From Liolophura sinensis (taxonomy: Eukaryota; Mollusca; Polyplacophora; Chitonida; Chitonidae), in contig NC_088301.1 of NCBI RefSeq assembly GCF_032854445.1, forward strand, positions 52,439,187-52,503,186: a stretch of DNA of 64,000 nucleotides, read 5' to 3'. A program made the translations under genes and the position numbers. This document shows positions 49,246-62,300 of this stretch, piece by piece (the first letter of the stretch is position 1; the number at the start of each line of letters is the position of its first letter). The notes beneath the pieces are model-generated. The model worked only from the letters and a program-made list of their open reading frames with translations, did not search any database and was not told the origin of the DNA.

Positions 49246-49430
49246 GTAGGTCATTGCTATAGATTGGTCTATAGCTCAGTCCGAAGGTTTGGTCATTCAC
49301 TCAATACGACAGATTGTTCTATTGTCCTATTCATCATGATGGTTTATACATTGACTCATTGTAATATATTGCTTTGTTGCTAAGTTCGAGGATTGTGTGA
49401 ATTACACAGTAAATGGTAGAGTATTCTATT

Positions 49431-50204
49431 GCCTCTGTACATTGCAACACAACCTGAAATCCCCGACGCGTGTTCCATTTACCTTGAACACCTGTGTTAA
49501 ACGTATATCTGACGACCTCACACAGCGTTTCTGTCCTTGCTTACAGCGGGACAACTACCAGGAATGCTTGTCACGCTTATGCTCATGTGTTTCACATTTT
49601 CTGATCTTTAACCACAGTAGGTGCACATAGTTCATACCCGTCTGCTTCAAATCCGTCTCAAGCGTATACATCCAGCAGAAAGAAACACACACAGAAATAG
49701 CGCTATGTACCACAAACATGCATTTTGTTATCCAAAAGAAATATATCAAGAGTATAAGTTGATGTCCACACACTTTGGCGGCACACTTTGTTCAGTGATG
49801 CAACTTAAACTTACAATATTTTGATAATCAAAGTCCTGATTTATTAAAAATAGCTTAATAGCTTAAACTATCATAAATAATACCTCTACTATCGATGGTT
49901 CAGTTATGCAAATATAGTATGTTTGTCCATATATTTGGCCCGAAGAGAAGTATTCTCGCACTTATCCGTTGTTTTCTACTCAGAAAAAATCCGTTAAAAC
50001 AATTAAATGAAACAAACTATCTGTAGGTACAGTTAGCCCACGCACAAGTTATTTCATAATGCACTGTCCCTTCCTGTTAGTTTGCAAGCTTTCTTTAGCA
50101 GGCAATCCATCGGGCGTCGGTACATAACAATCATTTATTGAATATATATCAGCCTTTACAAGACTACGATTCTACGACGTCTCGCCCATTCGCATTGCTT
50201 TATT
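49431..50204. other. Intergenic; no gene seen
   Basis: Short open frames only. Confidence 0.4.
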
Positions 50205-50465
50205 GGGGGTTTTATGTTAAACGTGATGATAACACAGCATTTTGACCAGTGTTTCTCGATCAGTGACGTTAATTAAATTGCAATTGCCGTCACTGATCAT
50301 TTTACCAGATTCTGCTTAAACCATGGTGCTACGAGGGTATGTAATTTGCTATTATTTAAGCATTTATACTTAATTGAAGTACATTAACAACTGATCAGAT
50401 TTCACCGGTTACGTGTGACTATCTGCCAGATATCACACTCGCTGCTCTTGTTTTACTCTATAGAA
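50205..50465 (-). repeat. Solo arm of fold-back family C, inverted, with a perfect hairpin
   Basis: Reverse-complement match to the 33765 arm (attctgcttaaaccatggtg; ttcaccggttacgtgtgac). At its left end 50258-50268 and 50288-50298 form an 11-bp perfect inverted repeat (gatcagtgacg). Confidence 0.75.
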
Positions 50466-50982
50466 CCCAGTTTCACAAAGTGGCGTACGACAATTTTTTT
50501 ATCGTACATCTGTTCAACAGTTGATGTTGAACAGTTGCAGTGAACGCGCGTTGTCTGAGATCCTTATACTTTTGGCCTACGAATAAATACATCATTTATT
50601 TATTAAATTTATTTAACTTCATCATTACCAACTATACACTTTCGAAGATTTGCCAAGTGCGTACACCTGAAAAAGTTTCAAGCATGGCGTAAGATACAGA
50701 CAATGGATGTTAAAGAAGACATGCATATCACGACAGATTTAGGCTAAAATGGTTATTGTCATGTCCCAAGAAATACACAATTTTATGAGTGTTAGGTTAT
50801 TAATGGCGGCTATGTGCTTTAGCTCTGCGGAACATCAGTAGTTTGTATCCTTTCCTTTTGGCCTGTTATGATGTTACGTGGCCGTTCCTTGAAGCTTTAC
50901 CGCCCTGAGAGTGGGAAAACAGCCGGATGACCGCCATGAGTGTGGGAAAAGTCAGCCCATTTGCGTTCCTTTCCAAGAAAGA

Positions 50983-50990
50983 TATAAAAA
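50983..50990 (+). promoter_or_regulatory. Possible TATA box of chitin-binding gene 4
   Basis: TATAAAAA, 217 bp upstream of the predicted ATG at 51200, further than in the other copies. Confidence 0.4.
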
Positions 50991-51199
50991 CAGTGATGTG
51001 AATTAAAAGTCAACAGTGTGACTCTAGGGAATGAAATGCAGATGCACGAAATCAAACTACTCTCCTAGCGTACACCCAGTCTACTTGTATGAGGGATTTG
51101 ATCCACAGTTATCCACTTCTGTATTAGGGCACGTAAGACAAGACCTTGGAAGGGCTTTGCAATAGTGTTTTGTGGGCAAAACGGTATAAAGAGGCAAAT

Positions 51200-53195
51200 A
51201 TGAAGTCTGTCGAGCGAACCACCGGTGCCATTAGCTATCTGCACTGGAATTTGGTTTTGACTTCATCCATATGGATTGTTTCGTCCCTGTTTCACTCTGG
51301 AATTAACGGTCAAGAATGGCCATGCAGTTCCATGACAGATGTTGAATTCATCGGACACAAAACTGATTGTAGGGCTTATTTTATATGTGACAAAGGGAAT
51401 GCCTCCAAAATGTATTGTCCTGCCAAATTTGCCTACCATCAAGCAAGTCTGACATGTGTACCTGAAGATTCCGGCATGGACGTCAACTGTAAGTATGCCC
51501 GTATCGCCAAGTAAACGTACTCTTACGTCCGGCATAAGTGACCGAGAACAACAAAAAAAACCACATGCTATAAGACGGCAATCAGGTGTAGTGAATGCAG
51601 AAAAAGGAGTACACGTGTTAGCCAAACGCCCATAGTCCGGTATCTCACAACCATTCTAACCTAAAGCTGCAGCCAAAGCAGCGAGATCTGGGTTGCTTTT
51701 GTGCTATATACACTTGATGTATGGAGTTACACATGAAACGTGTGGTTTTTACTTCTTAATATGGGGTCCAGGAAGTGTCAGCTTTCTTACTGATGCGTAA
51801 AAATGAATTAAGCCTTCATTTTATAGTATGTTTTCATGTATTCTTTAAGCTGCTTAAATCTTGCGGATGGGTTGCCTCCCATTTTTCAAAAATTTATTTT
51901 GCCATTTTTTAGTTACAATTGTGGTGAATTTTGAAATAACCGCAAAACTGAACAATGCATTTGTTTTATTATTTCATGAGCAAAGCTCGTAACGAATATA
52001 AAGAGAAATTTCATATATGTTTCATCATGTCAACCAAAACAGAATTCAAGGCATTCAATACATTTTTCTTTTCATCCACATGTCTTTCAACATATACAAA
52101 TTTGCTCATCTTGCGCAATAGTTTGTTGGACTTAGTAATCTTAGTAAGAACTTAGTAATCCGTCAGTCAAAAAGCAAACCATTATCATTCACCAGGTATG
52201 CATAGACCAACACCGTATGAGCATATCCACTGCACAAATGAATCATACGAAAAGATGCCAGATCCAAAAGGGTGCGCTCGCTATTATGATTGTGGGACAA
52301 CAGATGCCGGCCCATTCGAAGACATTTTCCTGAGGGAGTGCCCTTATCCAAAACTCTGGGATCCCAAAAAATCACAGTGTGTTGACGCAACCTACCAAGG
52401 TTGCGGAAATCGCCCGGTGCCTGTTGACAAATGTAAGTATAGGCCTAATTTTACGGCATGTACACGAAACATTGTTAGTGCTAAGGAGGAATGTCACTTT
52501 ACCACTGTCACCCAGGAAAAGTGTCCTCGATGGCCACAGGTCTTAAATTGGCAAGTCACGACGATTCAAGACCACTATCACTTCCCAGGGGTCTAAACTT
52601 TTAGTCTGTTCCCTTCTATAATTTGGCTATATGTCGAAATGTCAGAGTGTAATAAATCTGCACGAGGCAATTAAAAGGTCGAAAATGTCAAGAATATACA
52701 TGTGTTAATAATGACCAGGATTTAACTTGAAAGGTATTACCGGTATTGCTCTTAAAGCCATTACAGCTCTTCTGAAATAGTATTTACATTGTCTATATGG
52801 TTTTAAGATGTCCCAATCCCGAGTGGACGTTTAGTGCCTCGCAGTAAACTGTTTCAACTTTAATCATTTACACTCTGGACAAAGTCCAACAAGAAAATAT
52901 CCATAATCGCCCAAACTGCACGCTGAATCCCCGCTCCCTTCTTCACTTTGCAGGTGAGTACCTTGCCCATCAATGTCTGACGTCCAGGTGCAAACCATGC
53001 CGATCCCAGTTCGGCAGCTGTAAAGGTCTTGTTGATGGTATCAATGCGTGGCCTGGGCGGGAAGGGTCTACGCGGTTCATCTACTGTAGAAACCAGCGCT
53101 ACGTCCGTAAAGGACGGTGTAGAAAAACACAATCTGGAAAACGAACAGTCTTTGACCCTGAGACAAAGAAATGCGTCCTTTCGCCAAGTACTTAG
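51200..53195 (+). CDS. Secreted three-domain chitin-binding protein, paralogue 4
   Basis: Exons 51200-51488, 52196-52432 and 52954-53195 give 255 residues. The N-terminus is longer than in the other copies, with a hydrophobic run LVLTSSIWIVSSLF near residues 18-31 that acts as signal peptide or anchor. Domain 1 has CRAYFICDKG, domain 2 has CARYYDC and ECPYPKLWD, and domain 3 has CLTSRCKPC, then GINAWPGREGSTRFIYC. Domain 3 is markedly basic (many Arg and Lys after the Trp) compared with the other paralogues. Donors are GTAAGT, and both introns split Cys T|GT. The ATG at 51200 is chosen because the longer frame would need a TTG start. Confidence 0.85.
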
Positions 53196-54750
53196 CTGGA
53201 ACATTCCTGACTTTCACACCTTCCCTAAGTCAATTCCCATACTATAATGCGTACCTTCATAATTTGTTTAATACGTTTGTTATGGATATCGAACGGCAAT
53301 ATTACATTTTATCATATTTGTTTGTAAGGGTAAGGGTATTAGCTCTGCTAAGTCTGCTCTTAGGTCACAGACACATCACCATTATAGCCTCGCCAGCATC
53401 GGTCGATAGATAAGGGGATTTCATATTAATTCGAGATATTAAATCTTCAACTAAAGCAATAAAAGGTGTATTTTGACGACATGTGATTGCCAGCTGTGTC
53501 ACACCTCACCGGAATATTAAGATATTGGCGATTATATGAGGAACAGGGTGGATTGTTACTCCCCCTATAAATTAACCAAATCAGTCCTGATCGCTCAAGT
53601 GCGAAGAATTGACGCATTTCAACCACAGCGACCAGAGTCTGCGTTAGAAATAAATATATCCGAACAATTCAAGATAAACATTTAAACCATAGTTAAAAAT
53701 GATGAAGTTTCCTAATCCTGATGCTGATGAACTTTTCCAAAGACGTATTCGTTAGTAAATGTTCACTTCAATGTTGATTATATGTCTACTTCTAACTGAT
53801 AAACTAAAAAACACGAAACTAAAGGGTTTTCTTGAAAGGAAAACATTCTTCCTCAATATCCATTCATTACAGGAATTCATGGGATTTGTGTTTGTCTATT
53901 TAGTGCAGTACTGTTTCGGACGGCATATGAACGAGCCGGATTTTTTGCATCTCTTCGTCGTATTTCTTGCAATGAGCTGGATATATAGGCACTAATGCAG
54001 AAATTTTTTGAGCAATTATTTTTCTGTTCTTAGCCTTTACAATAATGATGAACTGGTTTAAACCGTGCCTTAATAATATCAATATTTCTGTTCGACGACG
54101 CGATTTTTTCTTCCAAAAGTGTGTGCTCTGTCTCTCTCTTCATCCCGAACCCATTAATTCAATAATCTTTGTAAAGTGTTAAGTCATTCTAATTACTACA
54201 GAATACAGAACTAATTTGAATTTATATCGATTAATATTGTTATGAAACTTTCTACATCAGTCATAGCAGGGTGAAACCAAAACAAGCAAAACTTTAACTT
54301 GTCTGGTAAATATTTAAAGACAACTGCTTCGCCCTTTAAACAGCTACGGTGATCACAAGTAATGTATAAACATTTGTACTAGTTGTTACAGTAGACAGAC
54401 ATGGGTAACAATACTGGGTTCACATAAATGCTAAGTATGTGGCCCTAAACACAAAGTTACATCGGTACCAGAGCGTGTATGGGTGCGCTCGAGACTTCTA
54501 CAGTTCAGGACACAGCACAGAAAACAATGAGTATGTACACGTCTGGAGTTCAGCAAACAGACCAAGTCACGCAGGATTTAAGGAGACGTTTCAGCCCAAC
54601 CCACCGAAACCCACGTCAGACTGGCCTTGATACAGTTCACTCTCAACATTAGATACCTTGTAATTACAGCGCTTCGTAACACTTTCCCAACACGCTACGC
54701 TGCTTCAGCTCAATACAACCTGGAAGATCTGGCTGATCACCAGGCCTGTT
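53196..54750. other. 3' flank and intergenic
   Basis: No gene supported. A short frame near 54460-54530 contains GCARDFYSSG, faintly like domain 2 of paralogue 4, but has no splice sites or cysteine pattern. Confidence 0.4.
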
Positions 54751-55440
54751 CACCTAAATCCCTCGCCTCTTCAGCGGGAGGCCCATGGGTTAAATCGCTC
54801 GCCTCGTGAGCGGGAGACTCATAACTTAAATCCCTCACCTCGTAAGCATGCCTCCTCAGCGGGAGGCCCGCAGGTTAACTCTCTCACCTCGTAAGCGGGA
54901 GGCCCATAGGTTAAATCCTTCAGCTTGTAACCTGCAGGCTCATAGGCCAAATCCCTCGCCTTGTACGCGCGAGGCTCATAGGTGAATTCCTTCCCATCTT
55001 ATAGACGGGAGGCCCATAGCTTAAATCCCTCACTTCGTATCCGAGGAGGCTCATAGGTTAAATCCCTCGCCTCGTAAGTGGGAGGATCATAGTTCAAATC
55101 TCTCGCCTCCTAAGCTGGAGGCTCAAAGTTTAAATCTCTCGTCTCTTAGACAGGAGGCCAATAGGTTAAATCCTTCGCCTCGTACGTGAGAGGCTCTTAG
55201 TTTATGTCTCTTGCCACGTAAGCGGGAGACTCATAGGTTAAATCCCTCGCCTCTTAAGGGGGAAGCTCATAGGTTAAATCCCTCGCCTCTTAAGGGGGAA
55301 GCTCATAGGTTAAATCCCTCGCCTCGTAAGCGGGAGGCGCATAGGTTAAATCCTTCGCCTCTTAAGGGGGAAGCTCACAGGTTACATACCTCGCCTCGTA
55401 AGCGAGAGGCGCATAGGTTAAATCCCTCGCCTCGTAAACA
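54751..55440. repeat. 36-bp minisatellite with hairpin, tRNA-like words
   Basis: About 19 units of 36 bp in the form cataggttaaatccctcgcc followed by tcgtaagcgggaggct. Each unit holds a short hairpin (cctcgcct / gcgggagg). The open frame over it (12-residue period) is a by-product of the 36-bp period, not a gene. Confidence 0.92.
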
Positions 55441-55539
55441 GGTTGACCAGGTTCAAGAAAGGGGGTCGTATCTGAGATTTCAAACTCAGAAATCTTGATA
55501 TTTCTCGGACGTTCAGCAATGAAGGATAGGAAAAGTATT

Positions 55540-55635
55540 GGTTATTTATTTATTTGATTTGATTTGTGTTTTACGCTGTACTCACGAATATTTCTGTTGT
55601 ACGACGGGGGCCAGAATTATGTAGGGAGTGAATTA
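55540..55635 (-). mobile_element. SINE family A, tail fragment
   Basis: Minus-oriented (ttatttatttatttgatttg, then gtgttttacgctgtactc). Truncated after about 95 bp. Confidence 0.75.
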
Positions 55636-58600
55636 TGTATGGTTCTTTCTTAGTGTATTGTTCAACGCAACGTTCGAGAAGAAAACATAATATACTCCCC
55701 CCAGATTTTCAGTCACCTCCGGTTTTCTCGCAAGCGCCAGCTTGGCTCAGATTGGTTTTCGTAAATGACGGTACCTAATTCTTCAGTAGTGCATAAACAT
55801 GAAACAAACGAGAAAACAGATTTGGAAAGTACACTTGTCTCCCTTATCCAAACGTCAACCAGTTCTGAATTAAGGCCTATGTAGTTTTAATTCTTCAAGC
55901 CATATTTGGTGTGATAATTAGTTGAAGCAATTTCGCGTGAACATGGTCTTAATTTGTTAGAAATAACAATAAACAAATACTCCAGGAGGCAGGCATACCC
56001 CATAAGTAGAGGAGTTTGTGAGGCCCATGTAATTTAGTTCCAAGACATATTTGTTTGGCGAGTAGTTCTTGAGAAGTTCCATGGATAAGGTAATAGACGG
56101 CTACGATAACATAATATTGACATGAGCACAAATACACGAGCTGGAAAAGTTGATTACTTTTCCACACCCCTTCTCCACATTTGGTGAAGAAAATTCTGTG
56201 ATTTTTTAACAAGGTTGGCCAGCTCTGCAAAGTCCTAATTGTTAACAAGCTACAAACCTATTTTGAGGCTTAGTATGAGGCTATTCTAACAGTGGTCTCA
56301 GCAGTTTTGAAATTATCACAGTGACAAGGTCATTTAATTGCCGATCAATTCTCAGTCCCATGTCATCAAGCTTCGGGGAAAATTAAGTAAATCTCCATGT
56401 TAGTCTTGCTGGTAGTTTACGCCATCGTGCACGTCCGTCGTTAATGGAATTGCCCTTCTTTAAACGTAAGATACGAAAAATTTTACCTACCAGTCTATCT
56501 TAAAGGGACTATCCAGAGAACTGAAAAAGAGTTGTTTGTCCAGAATAAAAAAAAATGAATAGATATGTTGTTGCTGTGATCTCTTTGCCAAGTCTCAACT
56601 GGGATTAAAATCAGGCCTCAAACATTTTCAAGTTGTACATAGAGCCTAAAGCTTTAATTGTGCATCATGATACGATCCATGTGGGCGGTGTTCTTTCAGG
56701 CTGGGACCTGTCGCGACCTGGCTGTGGATCAAATTTATGTTACGTTTTGACATGTAGCATTGACCTTAGACGACTTTTTGCGTGACGGCAAAGCTGTTGC
56801 AAACTTCCTATTATTAATTTAATTAAAAAGTTTTCACTCGGCTGCAAGGTCATCCAGTCGATCACATTTTGGGGTAGGTCCCAAAAATGTACTATTTAGA
56901 AGTGGATGAAAATTATACATTTTGAACAACTGAATCCAAGAATTTTTTCAAAAATTTAACGGTATTATCACGGTACTGAACATTCTAGTGACAGGTTTCT
57001 TGGGCCATACTAGTTGTCCAAATAACCATGTGTTTGCAAACAAAACAAGACCTTGTTTTCTCCCTTGAAGACAGATTTAATTCAGAAGCAGCACAGTGTT
57101 TGTTTATTTCATCCAACAGCTGTATCCCACAGAATTTAAAACTGTATTTAATCGGTTATTCATGAACATGGAGGGATTGGTGCTGCCTATACGGCAATGC
57201 TTTTATGTGTAACAATTATTCTGCATCTGCAACAAAACATTCAATTAAACAAATGCAATATGGCGGATATAAATAATGCAGAAACACACAGCAAGATGAT
57301 TTCAAACATAGCTGAATATGTGAAAAAATCTGAAGGTAATGTAATATTGCAATGGAGTGGAAAAGATGATTCTTGTCCACTTTCATATTCAGTGTAAGTC
57401 TTGGTTTTCCTGTTGTACTATGCACGAACAAAGAATTATGCCTTTAATACAATGTCTCACTTGGCATAACATCCATCCTGTTGTTTTCCTATTGTAGATT
57501 TCGTGTACACAAAGAATGATGAATAGTATGACAATTTAATGTACATGTACATTAAAAGTACTCCCAAAATGATACGCCAGCTAAGGTGCTAGATAGAAAT
57601 TTTGCATAAACATTGTTTCATGAGTGAAAGTTGACATGAACATCTGGTACAATTAAACAATGTATGCTGATGTGACACTTAATTGCAGAAATATGAAGAC
57701 AATGTTTAACGCCAGTCTTCTGAAATTGATGACAATTCTGGTAGTTACCACAAATCTAAAAATAAAAGAAAAACATTAATGCTTATCACACTTTAAGTAC
57801 TTTTTGGACAGAGTTTCAATGAGATAAAAAAAATTAATCTCACCAGCACAGTGTTTAAAGGTTCAACATAGGTTTTTCCACAGAATTTGACCTAAATCAG
57901 GTTATGATAAAAAATAATACTCCATTACTGATACACCGAAGTGCTCCACTTTGGCACATTGAAAAAGAATACCATACAAAAAAGCTCCTCTATACTTGTT
58001 TGGCAATAGACAAAGTTTGATATGACAAGTGACGCATAAAAATGAGAACAATATCGGTAATAACATGGTAGCACCAGTATTATTATACATGTAGGTGGAG
58101 GTAAATAATGAGGTGTAAAATAGATATATATATGTATAAAATATGACAACAGATACTTTTAAATAAAATGCCATTCCTCACATGCAATCCTTCAATGCTT
58201 GCTTTCAGTTTACCACTGCAAAACAAAACCTTTTCCATTCAAGAAATGTATGTTATAAAAGTTCATTAATTTCATAGTTCCAATCATGATAAATAGAGTA
58301 TTGAACAGGCTTTTCTCTATGTATTTTTTGCTTCACGCAAAGTTCAACATGGCCAGTCGTTTACACTGAAGAAGAGGGTGATTTTGTGAGAATGATCAAT
58401 ACTGATACATGCCGAGTCAGAAATCATTGTGATGATTTAAAATCAAGGAATCTTTCATGAAATCAAATGTCAAGGAACAGCTATGTTTGTGTAACAGAAT
58501 GAATAATCTTAGATGGATTGTTAACAAAATAAAATGACTAAAGTAATAAAAATAACTACATAAAAAGTGTACCTAAAAGGCCAGAATAAAGTGTTTTAAA

Positions 58601-59301
58601 AATTTGTAACTGTTTTATACTTTTATCTTGTGTGACAATAATCCAATATAGATACCAGTACTTATTAAAACTATGTGACTAGCATTTTCAGACCTTTTTG
58701 TGTATCATAATAAACTGTCTCTCAAGATCTAACATTTAAGAAATAGGACAGTTATCCCTAGTACTGGTATCAGGATGTAAATATAATAAATAAGTAACTG
58801 TTTAAAGTTAATAAAGTTTCTAAAATGTATTCTTAATAAAAAGAAAATACTTTTCTGTTGTGTACTTGTTGGATAAAAAAGATTATCCTTCATGAATCTA
58901 GAGGAAATTCAGAGAGAACACAAGTGATAACTACAGGTCATTTATGATCATACATGAATACTCATGGATGGTGTAGAAGACACACCGTTTATTCACACAG
59001 ACAAATATCCATGATAGGGTTGCACTTCAGAGCATAACAACACGTATGAAGTCTGTGAGTAAAACATAGCACCGTCAGAATTTTTATGCACTTTTACATT
59101 TGAAATGTCTGTATTTCGAAAAAGTTGCGAAAGTCAGACATTTATGTAGTATAAATAAACAAAGTTGGCAGACTTTTAAACTGCCAGTGTAACATTCCAC
59201 AGATGTGAATAGAGTATCAACATGAGCACTGGGATATTGCAACCTTTTTTTTTCCATGTCCCAAGATAACTTCAAGAGAAGCCACAAGAACAACAATGAT
59301 T
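55636..59301. other. Intergenic and probable 3'UTR of the GRIP-like gene
   Basis: No exon is supported. The part next to 59302 is likely the 3'UTR of the minus-strand GRIP-like gene, but no polyadenylation site was fixed. A plus-strand frame at about 57263-57395 ends at a fair donor (gt|gtaagt) but lacks other support. Confidence 0.4.
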
Positions 59302-62300
59302 CTAAACTGTCTGAAACGACAGGTCACTCATAGCACGTCCATTCACATTTTCATAACAGATCTCATCATCCCAAGAGCTGTACTCACACGCTGATGACTG
59401 CTGGGCAGGTGAAGAAATGCCATCTGAATTCCGAGACTTGGCAGCAATAGGGTTTCGACTGACCACTAACTCCAGGTGATTACCTGCTTCAGCAATCAGG
59501 GGAACAGCCATGCGGCAGTCTAAATCCCGTATGCGCTTGTTGTTGACCTGTGGAAATGGACAGGTACTTTATATAAAAGCTGTGTTCATTATTTTCAGTC
59601 AGTGCACCACACAAAGCTGTCATTTTATACTTCATACTATATTGCACAAACTTTGCATAAAGTTATTTAGAGTACGGAAACAATGGAGAAAACTGGATGT
59701 TTTTGAATGACCTTAGGAAGTTACTGAAGGAAAAAGCTGCGTCCTGTGTTTCTTGAATACAGTGAGACATATCATAGGTAAACTAATGTCAACAAAAGAT
59801 GCACAACATTTCACACAAGTCACAGAATACAGCATGATTTTCTTCCTTCAGCTACAAAAGCAGACAAATTCAAAACTCCCTTATTACTGTTAAAGAGAAT
59901 GTTGTGTAAGATCAGTGACAAGAACAGCACCACAATGAGGAGATCTAAACATTGGGAAAGTGGCAGACAAAACAAGAATACAGAAGATGATATGGAAGAG
60001 ACCACACAGGCACAGAGATTATAGCTTGAGAGAAGGGAGACAAACAAGAATGGACCCTATCACATAAGCAAACGGGTGTGGACATTAAGACAGGCAATCA
60101 ATATGAAGCAAAATTATGAATTATGAGGAACAGAGAAAGAACCCGACATAGAAAGGTAGTTGATGATCCTAGAAGGTTGCAGAGGACAATGGACAAAATG
60201 ACACACCAAGATGAAAGAGAAAAAAAAAGACAGCTGGTTAAAATAAATTTTTCTTTGTTGCTTATTGAGAAAGGGGTGAATATATATATTGATTGTTAAT
60301 TAAATCATCGTTTTTTTATCTGAACAAATCCATGACCTTATGTAAATGGGGGTGTCTCAACTGATATTTTACCCCAAACAAACTGAGTTAAGGGTTAGCA
60401 TATTTTTGCTTGATATTAAATTGATGTACTCAAGCATTCCATGGTGTCAGTCAGGTCTATATGTGTGAAGGACACTGAAAAGAACCCAGCCGAATCAACA
60501 ATTCGTCAGATACCCGAAAAACCCAAAGGAGATGGATTCCATTTGGTTACCGGATTGGTAAAAGTTTGAGGAACTACTAATTAACAGAGGTTATTAGTTC
60601 CCATGGCTAGCAACAGACATGACTGAACACCGTTGGTTGAAAGATTAACAGGAACACATCCACATTACCTGTAGAAGTCGGTCATAAGCTTTCAATCCTT
60701 TTTTATGTGCCAAACTTGCAGGTTTGATGGCACTAATATAAACTCCCTTCTCATACATTCCATCAGACAGACCAAATCCAAAGTCTTCTGTAGCCTTTTC
60801 TTTCACTAGGCTTATCCTATGCAACTGAATTGGTGTTGGGGCAAATATATTCTGCACATGATCCTGAAATGTAGCAGGGGTTTTCGCTGAATTCGCCCTG
60901 TTCTTTCCAGAGCTTGTTTTGGGTAATCTATGCCTGGACAAAAAGTTTTGGTATTCCTCATCACTGTCAGCATAATAGCCTCGGTCATGAGCTTTTTTCT
61001 TCACTCGTGTTTTCTTCCCACTTTCACCGGATCGTGACCTCGCCAGGCTGGACACACTTCGCTGCCTAAGACTCATACCAATCTGCTTCAGCATTTCTGA
61101 TTGGCCACCTTTCTCAAAATCTTGGAGAGTTTGCGTCCAGTCATCTGGTTCAACACTGCTACCGTAACTATTTGAACTGTTTGACCTTGTGTCCCAGTCC
61201 TCATCAGAAAGATTCCTTTCAGCCAACACTTCACCACTTCCTTCCGCATCGCACATTGAGCTATGGGTGGAGTCACGTGTATATGCTGGAATAAAAATGG
61301 GTACAAACTATATTGCCCAAGGAACAAAATCTAAAACAGGTGGTTGATATTCGAAGATTTCATCAATGCAGACAAACGTTGAATATAACACATATTTGCA
61401 ATTAAAATTATGATAACTTTATTAAAAAAAAACAACAACAACAAAAATTTCTACTTTGAAACCAACACATAATTTGACATCATCAGTTGATGAAACTTCT
61501 GTGCCAATATTTTAAAAATCATACATTTAAGTGAAAGGTGCAAAATCCATTCAGAACAGTTGGATATGTAGCTTCACATGGCTGACCACAAGATATTTAT
61601 AATTAGTAGTTAGTCCCCTCATGATTGCACGAGGTTACCTGACTTGCTGGATTTGCTATCCTGGGAGATGGGTCTAGGAGGTCTCACAGGCACCAATGAC
61701 TTACAACCCCGTTTACTGCCACTAGTGTTTGTCCCTGTGTTGTCCAAGCCAGAACTATCCCAGGATTCCATAGCACTGTCCACACTTGGGTTTGGCGTTG
61801 TAGACTTCACACCTTCATCTCGTTCAAGCTGTTGACACATGCATGAATTCAAAGTAATGTTAACCATATATTTTGCATATTTTGATGCATGCACTGTAAT
61901 ATAACTGTTACTCAAGCAGATTTGCAGCGCTTATTCCAGCAGTAGCTGTGAAGGGAATTTCCCAATAGCTAGGTTGGCAGAGTCATAAATTTCAAATGTG
62001 GACATTCCAGTTCAATTCCCACTATGGCCCTAAGATGACATCCTTCCACTATTACACTGCATGGTGCCGTGACCAAACAAATGTCAAGAAGTGTGGTGTG
62101 ATGGGCCTCTGATGTTGTCTCTCGGGAGAGGTGAGGGTGAGTGGGGAAAAGTGTAATGGGAGCAGCTTTCCAGAGCTTATACTAGCAGCAGCTAATGGGA
62201 ATTTTGCTGGAGGGCTAGATTTTTCATGTCCAGATCAAGGTTCAAATCCCAGTGTGACCCTCAGAAATCATCCCTTCACCCATGATTACACATGTACATC

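Noticed and set aside
54454-54530. Possible relic of a chitin-binding exon (GCARDFYSSG)
   Set aside because: Only about 11 bases match paralogue 4 exon 2. No cysteine pattern or splice site supports it.
55211-55498. 95-codon frame with a 12-residue period
   Set aside because: It is the translation of the 36-bp minisatellite, whose unit is a multiple of three.
57197-57397. Plus-strand frame with a fair donor at its end
   Set aside because: No start context, domain or downstream exon could be linked. It lies beyond the 3' end of the opposite-strand GRIP-like gene.
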